A stretch of 64,000 nucleotides of DNA from Ideonella dechloratans (GTDB lineage Bacteria; Pseudomonadota; Gammaproteobacteria; Burkholderiales; Burkholderiaceae_C), in contig NZ_CP088082.1 in NCBI RefSeq assembly GCF_021049305.1, positions 372,001-436,000 of the forward strand, in the 5' to 3' direction. Under the pieces are notes generated by a model. The model made no database searches. It saw only the letters and a program-made list of their open reading frames with translations, and had not been told where the DNA came from. The position numbers were made by a program, and so were the translations under genes. Of this stretch, positions 59,994 to 64,000 are shown one piece after another; positions within the stretch are counted from its first letter, which is position 1; each line of letters starts with the position of its first letter.

Positions 59994-59997
59994 ATCG

Positions 59998-60210
59998 ACT
60001 GAACGCGGTGTCGTCAGCGTGACGGATGATCGAAGTTGCGTTGCCGAGCAGGGTCAACTGTTCCTATACAGGAGTATTGGATCGGGCTATCAGTCATTAC
60101 TAAGGTTCGACCACCACGGACTCATACTCCACTACCCGGGCTGCTGGCGACAGGTCCAGCCGCTTGAACCCGGCGCTGAAGTCTTCTCGCACTTCAAGCA
60201 TCTGGATTGA
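59998..60210 (+). pseudogene. 3' fragment of a gene resembling putative glycolipid-binding proteins
   Basis: An open frame without a start runs from the IS junction to a stop at 60208-60210. The product reads GVVSVTDDRSCVAEQGQLFL, then YRSIGSGYQSLLRFDHHGLI, LHYPGCWRQVQPLEPG and AEVFSHFKHLD. The pattern FDxxGLILxYPGxWRxV resembles the C-terminus of the putative glycolipid-binding family, where a similar D-x-GLVLxYPGLFxRx motif ends the domain. The 5' part was lost together with the right half of the IS element. The family link is a tentative match by eye. Confidence 0.5.
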
Positions 60211-60243
60211 CGTCGCCAGGTCAACGCGAGCTGGAGGGTCGGC

Positions 60244-61155
60244 CTAAATCAAAAGGCCTCCAAGGCGGCCGCTCACATGCTCCATGAACGCATGAACCTT
60301 GCGAGATTGACGACGATTGACCGAATAGACAAAGTGGATACCGGCATCCTGCATCGTGCTCACAAACGGGTAATCAACCAGCAATTGAACCAATGATTTG
60401 GCTTCGAGCCGGTCTCGTACCAGCCAATACGGCAGCATCGAAACCCCCAGGCCCGCCTCTGTCGCAAGCAGAAGAGCCTCGACATCGTTGGCCACGAAGT
60501 CTCCTTGCGGCAGGTGTTCCACGGTGCACTCCCCATCAGGTCTCGAGAACATCCACGTGACACGCTCGCCGGCGCGCCGGTACCGCAGACAGTTGTGAGC
60601 AACCAAATCCGAGGGAGCACGCGGTAGAGGACGTTCTCGCAGGTAGCCTGGAGTGCAAACAAGAATGCGCCGGTACCGCCCGAGAGGGCGGCTGACGAGC
60701 CGCGAATCCCCCAGCGCACCAATGCGAATGACAACGTCCGTGTCAGTTTCGACCAGGTCGACGTATTCGTCCGTCAGCGAAAGCTCTAGCGTGACCTTCG
60801 GGTGGGTAGCCAGAAACTCCGGGATCAAGGGCGTGATGAGGCGTTTGCCGAAGACCCTTGGGGCACTGACCTTCAAGCGCCCCCGCAGTTCGTCGCCAAA
60901 GGCCGCAATGTTCTCGTGCACCGCGTCCAGTTCCGCGAGGAGATCGTCCACCTGCAACTTGTAGGCCTCGCCGGCCTCTGTCAGGGCAAGCCTCCGCGTC
61001 GTGCGGGTGAGCAGCTTCACACCCAGCTCGTCCTCCAGCCCGTCAAGCTGGCGCGATACGCTCGAAGGTGCCAACCCTAGCAGGTCACCGGCTTCGGTGA
61101 AGCTCAAGGTAGACGCAACCTTCTGGAAGACGCGCATCGCTGCCAGCATGTCCAT
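60244..61155 (-). CDS. LysR-family transcriptional regulator
   Basis: A 303-residue regulator. The N-terminal winged helix-turn-helix reads MLAAMRVFQKVASTLSFTEA, GDLLGLAPSSVSRQLDGLED and ELGVKLLTRTTRRLALTEAG. The C-terminal periplasmic-binding-like effector domain includes LRGRLKVSAPRVFGKRLITP and DTDVVIRIGALGDSRLVSRP. It belongs to the CrgA/AaeR-like group by pattern. It lies 15 bp downstream of the YciI-like gene on the same strand, so it may be co-transcribed with and regulate the oxidoreductase cluster. Confidence 0.9.
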   Translation of the reverse strand: MDMLAAMRVFQKVASTLSFTEAGDLLGLAPSSVSRQLDGLEDELGVKLLTRTTRRLALTEAGEAYKLQVDDLLAELDAVHENIAAFGDELRGRLKVSAPRVFGKRLITPLIPEFLATHPKVTLELSLTDEYVDLVETDTDVVIRIGALGDSRLVSRPLGRYRRILVCTPGYLRERPLPRAPSDLVAHNCLRYRRAGERVTWMFSRPDGECTVEHLPQGDFVANDVEALLLATEAGLGVSMLPYWLVRDRLEAKSLVQLLVDYPFVSTMQDAGIHFVYSVNRRQSRKVHAFMEHVSGRLGGLLI

Positions 61156-61170
61156 GAGCTTGCTCCGTGG

Positions 61171-61473
61171 CTAGGCCGCGAGCTTACCGAGTAGCGCAGC
61201 CTGGACGCCCTCGGCAAATCGGTTGGGTTCGAACTCGATGACCTGGTACTGCGCGACCTTTTCCCGATAGAAGGGATCCTCGGCGAGCACGCCGTCGAGC
61301 TCCGGGCGCGACAGGCCGCGCGCGAGGATCACCCCGCCGATTCGCGGCACCTGTGGACCGGAGGTCACGAAATGCCCCAACGAGAAATGACGGTCCAAGT
61401 ACTTGCGGTGCTCGGCGAGGTGCTTCTCGACGACGGCGAGAGGCTGCAGGTAGTGAAGGAGGACGATGAACAT
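61171..61473 (-). CDS. YciI-like protein
   Basis: A 100-residue protein of the YCII-related fold. The N-terminus MFIVLLHYLQPLAVVEKHLA is followed by EHRKYLDRHFSLGHFVTSGP with the conserved His, GGVILARGLSRPELDGVLAE and DPFYREKVAQYQVIEFEPNR, all typical of this dimeric ferredoxin-like family. The His-Asp pair is thought to be catalytic in relatives. It lies 8 bp after the oxidoreductase gene, so it probably acts on a related metabolite. Confidence 0.85.
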   Translation of the reverse strand: MFIVLLHYLQPLAVVEKHLAEHRKYLDRHFSLGHFVTSGPQVPRIGGVILARGLSRPELDGVLAEDPFYREKVAQYQVIEFEPNRFAEGVQAALLGKLAA

Positions 61474-61481
61474 GGTTTTTC

Positions 61482-62501
61482 TCAGACTTTGAGCACTACT
61501 TTTCCGAGCAGGTGGCCCGACTCAAGGAGGTGGTGGGCTTCCGTGGCACGTTCCAACGCAAGCACGTGCTCCACGTGAGGCCGAATGGCGCCACGGGCCA
61601 TCAGCTCCAGCACGTGGTCGAAATCCTTTCGGCCGCTGCCCCGGCAGCCAAGTACCTCCAGCCGCTTGGTGAACACTGCCTTCAGATCAAGGGATGCCTG
61701 TGTGCCGGTGGTGACGCCGCCCAGGACCAGGCGCCCTCCAACGGCCAACGAGGCGATCGACTGCTCGAACGTCGCAGCGGCCACATGCTCGAAGACCAGA
61801 TCGACCCCCTTGCCACCAGTGAGTGCTTGCACCTGCTCGGCCATGCGCGGGCCTGGCTCAACCACTGCGTCGGCACCCTGAGTCAAAAGGCTCGCGCCGC
61901 GTTGCGTTCCCCGGCAGACCGCGATGACCCGGGCGCCAGCGCAGCGAGCGAGCTGCACGGCAGCATAGCCGAGTCCGCCGCTCGAGCCGAGCACCAGGAC
62001 GGTTTCGTCTTTCTTGAGACGACCACGACGCAGCATTGCCGACGCCGTGGCGTAGGTGAGGCCAAAGCTTGCCGCTGTGATCCAGTCAAGGTCGCCCGGC
62101 ACCGGCCGGGCGTTGCGGGCCGGGATTCTGACGTATGCGGCGTAGCCCCCGTCGATGGTCGAGCCGACCGTGCCGAAGGCCTTGCACAGATTGTCCTCGC
62201 CCTGCAGGCAGTGCTCGCATTGACCGCAGGACAGGATTGGGGCCGCCAGCACCCGCTCGCCCACGCGACGGTCCGCAACGTCTGCGCCCACCGCAACGAT
62301 GGTGCCGGCGAAGTCCGTTCCCGGAATGCGCGGCAGCGGGACCTGAAATATCTTGCCTTCGCGCAGCAACAGGTCGAGACGGTTGACGCCGCATGCGTGC
62401 ACCTGAACGAGAACCTCGTGGGCAGCGGGTTGCGGTGTGGGAACGTCGACGCAGGCGAGCGACTCGGCTGGACCGTAACGTTGGATTTGAACTGCGAGCA
62501 T
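61482..62501 (-). CDS. Zinc-type alcohol dehydrogenase / quinone oxidoreductase family protein
   Basis: A 339-residue medium-chain dehydrogenase. The N-terminal GroES-like domain has HACGVNRLDLLLREGKIFQV, RIPGTDFAGTIVAVG, and the structural-zinc cysteine set CGQCEHCLQGEDNLC. The NAD(P)-binding domain has VLVLGSSGGLGYAAVQLARC and GGRLVLGGVTTGTQASLDL. The catalytic-zinc ligands are partly replaced (Asn at the first site), which is closer to quinone reductases. Co-oriented with YciI (8-bp gap) and with two further genes upstream. The substrate is unknown. Confidence 0.88.
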   Translation of the reverse strand: MLAVQIQRYGPAESLACVDVPTPQPAAHEVLVQVHACGVNRLDLLLREGKIFQVPLPRIPGTDFAGTIVAVGADVADRRVGERVLAAPILSCGQCEHCLQGEDNLCKAFGTVGSTIDGGYAAYVRIPARNARPVPGDLDWITAASFGLTYATASAMLRRGRLKKDETVLVLGSSGGLGYAAVQLARCAGARVIAVCRGTQRGASLLTQGADAVVEPGPRMAEQVQALTGGKGVDLVFEHVAAATFEQSIASLAVGGRLVLGGVTTGTQASLDLKAVFTKRLEVLGCRGSGRKDFDHVLELMARGAIRPHVEHVLALERATEAHHLLESGHLLGKVVLKV

Positions 62502-62631
62502 GTGGACCCCGTGATTTCAGAGAAGTGGGACAAGGCCTTCACTGTAGAAAGTCACTAGCTCCGGAAACAGGGGGCGGCATGCACAAGACTTTTCGACGCT
62601 ACGGCGCCCGCGTGCCGTTCGCCTGAGGCAC

Positions 62632-63507
62632 TCACTCCGCCAGGATCGGCACCAATCCCGACAGATAGCTGCGCATGAGGGGGCGCCAGCCCAGGGTCTC
62701 CCGCGCCCGGCGATTCGATGCCCTGAATGAGGCCACGACCGGGGCGTCGGCCGCGTCGGCGGTGGGAGGACTGACAGCACCGACGGCGCAGCGTATCGCG
62801 TGGAACAGTTCGCCGTAGCGCACGGGAAGGTCGTCGACGGCGTTGACTACAAGTCCCGGCAACTCCCGCATCGTCGCGGCGAACAGCGCCTCGGCAAAGT
62901 CCGAGACATGGACTAGCGAGGCATATCGGCTGGCCGCCTCGCCCGCATGCAATCGGCCCTGACGGGCAAGAAGGGCCCAGTGCGACTCGCGCCCGGTGCC
63001 GGGGCCATAGAGCAACCCGCCGCGCACGATGCGCCAGTCCAGCTTCGACGCCCGCACCAGCTCCTCCATGTCGTGCGCCGAGGCGGTCACTGGTGTCGTG
63101 CTCACCTCGCAGCTTTCGTCGACCCAGTCGTCCCCATTGGACGGTACGAGCATGGCAATGCTCTGCTGCACGTAGCGCGTGATGCCATGCAACTCGCAAG
63201 CCCGAACCAGATGACACGTGCCTTCGCGGCGGATGCGGTCGTTCACCGGCCAGGAGGTCGGCATTCCGGGGCGGGCGATGGCGGTCGCGAGATGCAGGAC
63301 TGCATCGACAGAACGATCGAGCGCGGCCACCACTTGACTCTCCGACAGCAGATCGAGACGCGCGTAAGTCACGCCAGGAACAGCCAACAGGCCGGGCGGC
63401 ACCTCTGGCGCCCGGCCCAGGGCCAGCACCGAATGCCCCGCCTCGGCCAGTCGCGGCACGACGTGCCGCCCGATCACGCCGGTTGCGCCAACGATGGCCA
63501 CGTGCAT
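62632..63507 (-). CDS. NAD(P)-dependent epimerase/reductase (atypical SDR)
   Basis: A 291-residue Rossmann protein. The start at 63507 gives the dinucleotide motif right at the N-terminus: MHVAIVGATGVIGRHVVPRL. Other features are AVLHLATAIARPGMP, a YVQQSIAML strand with Ser, WRIVRGGLLYGPGTGRESH and LVHVSDFAEALFAATM, typical of extended or atypical short-chain dehydrogenases. The usual YxxxK catalytic pair is not evident, so the activity is uncertain. Its 5' end overlaps the upstream NTF2-like gene by 34 bp. Confidence 0.8.
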   Translation of the reverse strand: MHVAIVGATGVIGRHVVPRLAEAGHSVLALGRAPEVPPGLLAVPGVTYARLDLLSESQVVAALDRSVDAVLHLATAIARPGMPTSWPVNDRIRREGTCHLVRACELHGITRYVQQSIAMLVPSNGDDWVDESCEVSTTPVTASAHDMEELVRASKLDWRIVRGGLLYGPGTGRESHWALLARQGRLHAGEAASRYASLVHVSDFAEALFAATMRELPGLVVNAVDDLPVRYGELFHAIRCAVGAVSPPTADAADAPVVASFRASNRRARETLGWRPLMRSYLSGLVPILAE

Positions 63508-63947
63508 GTGGAGCTCCTTGACTTCCAGGATCCATCGGCGGCGAACATGTCCAGCTGCTGGAACAGGCTGCGGGAGTCGTAATAGAAGCGCTCGCCGGCC
63601 ATGAGGCCGTCCCGGAAATCGACGACCACCACCATGCGCAGGTCCAGCGTGCGCCCGGTCGGGGGCACGCCACAGAAGACGTCCTGGTGGCTTCCGGTGA
63701 ATCGCGTCTCGGCCACCAGACATCCATCGCGCGACCAATGCCTGCGCTCGCCGCGAACCACGAGGTCGAAGGCCTGCCACCACAGACGGTAGTAATGGGC
63801 TGCCCCGGCATGACCGCGAAAGGTCCAACCAAGCCCCAGGTCCTCGAAGACACAGTCGGGGTGCAGGGTTTGCAGGGTCGTGTCGAGGTCGTGGCGGTTC
63901 TCGGCATCGAGATGCCGGTTCACCAGATCCATGAGAGACGTGTCCAT
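63474..63947 (-). CDS. NTF2/SnoaL-like protein
   Basis: A 157-residue protein with the cone-shaped alpha+beta NTF2-like fold: an N-terminal helix (LMDLVNRHLDAENRHDLDTT), then LQTLHPDCVFEDLGLGWTFR, HYYRLWWQAFDLVVRGERRH, VAETRFTGSHQDVFCGVPPT and a strand pair ending DFRDGLMAGERFYYDSRSLF. Members are small-molecule isomerases or cyclases, or bind ligands. The 3' end overlaps the SDR gene by 34 bp. It is the first gene seen of the minus-strand cluster, and the promoter must lie in the last 53 bp or beyond the window. Confidence 0.8.
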   Translation of the reverse strand: MDTSLMDLVNRHLDAENRHDLDTTLQTLHPDCVFEDLGLGWTFRGHAGAAHYYRLWWQAFDLVVRGERRHWSRDGCLVAETRFTGSHQDVFCGVPPTGRTLDLRMVVVVDFRDGLMAGERFYYDSRSLFQQLDMFAADGSWKSRSSTCTWPSLAQPA

Positions 63948-64000
63948 GTGTTGTCCGGTTGATCGAGAAGCAGACGGACTCTAGGACTCCTTGGTATGGT

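Larger units (their letters stand above)
57937..59997 (-). mobile_element. Truncated IS21-family insertion sequence
   Basis: One terminal region is present at 57937, beginning TGTTGGCGCCGATC and containing repeated transposase-binding-type motifs. istB and istA follow on the minus strand with the usual small overlap. The other end is missing: istA starts abruptly near 59997, and next to it is a fragment of an unrelated gene. The two flanking genes are both broken and unrelated, so the element took part in a deletion rather than a simple insertion. Confidence 0.85.

Noticed and set aside
60236..60252. A second IS21 end (GGCCTAAAT) on the far side of the scar
   Set aside because: The string overlaps the stop of the LysR gene and lacks the repeated TTTGACCCA motif; the similarity is too short.

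Overview
The window is very GC-rich with almost no wasted space, and its gene content (VF530, YggL, DUF2242, a TtuC-type dehydrogenase, Hmp/NorR, BtuB with a cobalamin riboswitch, MASE3 and HD-GYP signalling proteins) fits a free-living betaproteobacterium of the order Burkholderiales, probably near Rubrivivax, Leptothrix, Ideonella or Roseateles. That placement is an inference from gene content and codon use, not from a marker gene. No rRNA, tRNA or CRISPR array was seen.

Layout. 1-3.5 kb: a lower-GC accessory block, all on the minus strand, with a HAD phosphatase, a Sel1-repeat secreted protein, two small membrane proteins and a frameshifted gene remnant. 3.5-9.9 kb: VF530, a B12-binding-type radical SAM protein with an upstream membrane hybrid histidine kinase, a flavin-dependent LLM oxidoreductase and two coupled unknown genes. 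10-18.6 kb: a signalling block on the plus strand with a NarX-like PAS kinase overlapping its NarL-type regulator, a REC-HD-GYP cyclic-di-GMP phosphodiesterase and a 1302-residue MASE3/5xPAS hybrid kinase. The hybrid kinase gene contains a run of ten G and encodes an odd cysteine cluster. 18.7-24.8 kb: a giant patatin-like lipase, a membrane metallophosphoesterase, and a YggL / iron-permease-like / DUF1566 trio joined by 4-bp overlaps.

24.8-28.8 kb: a copper-handling operon (small secreted Cys/His protein, TolC-type outer-membrane protein, Tat multicopper oxidase, DUF411 protein) behind a clear CueR-type promoter with a 19-bp spacer, where the first gene looks leaderless. 28.8-32.9 kb: a nitric oxide module, in which flavohaemoglobin Hmp overlaps an HPP-CBS membrane protein and is divergent from a sigma54 activator of the NorR/FhpR type. 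The shared intergenic region has three GT-N7-AC sites and a possible -24/-12 element. 32.9-36.1 kb: a DeoR regulator, a phosphocholine-type phospholipase C and a 54-residue lipoprotein gene.

36.3-49.3 kb: mostly single genes: SUV3-like helicase, secreted amidohydrolases, tartrate/D-malate dehydrogenase, LuxR-type regulator, chemotaxis receptor, CPBP protease, DUF2242 lipoprotein, DnaQ-like exonuclease and YitT protein. 49.3-57.3 kb: a cobalamin riboswitch followed by btuB, tonB, btuC, btuD, cobO, cobT and cobB, a B12 uptake, adenosylation and lower-ligand salvage operon. 57.4-60.2 kb: a deletion scar in which a truncated IS21-family element has one intact terminal region, an intact istB and an istA lacking its 5' end. 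It sits between a 3'-truncated TerB-like gene and a 5'-truncated gene resembling glycolipid-binding proteins. 60.2-64 kb: a minus-strand cluster of a LysR regulator, YciI-like protein, zinc-type quinone reductase/alcohol dehydrogenase, NAD-dependent epimerase and an NTF2/SnoaL-like protein.

The points most worth following up are the leaderless CueR-controlled gene, the Hmp-HPP-NorR module, the poly-G tract and Cys cluster in the hybrid kinase, the lipoprotein in front of the phospholipase, and the IS21 scar. I saw nothing I could confidently call a wholly new system.
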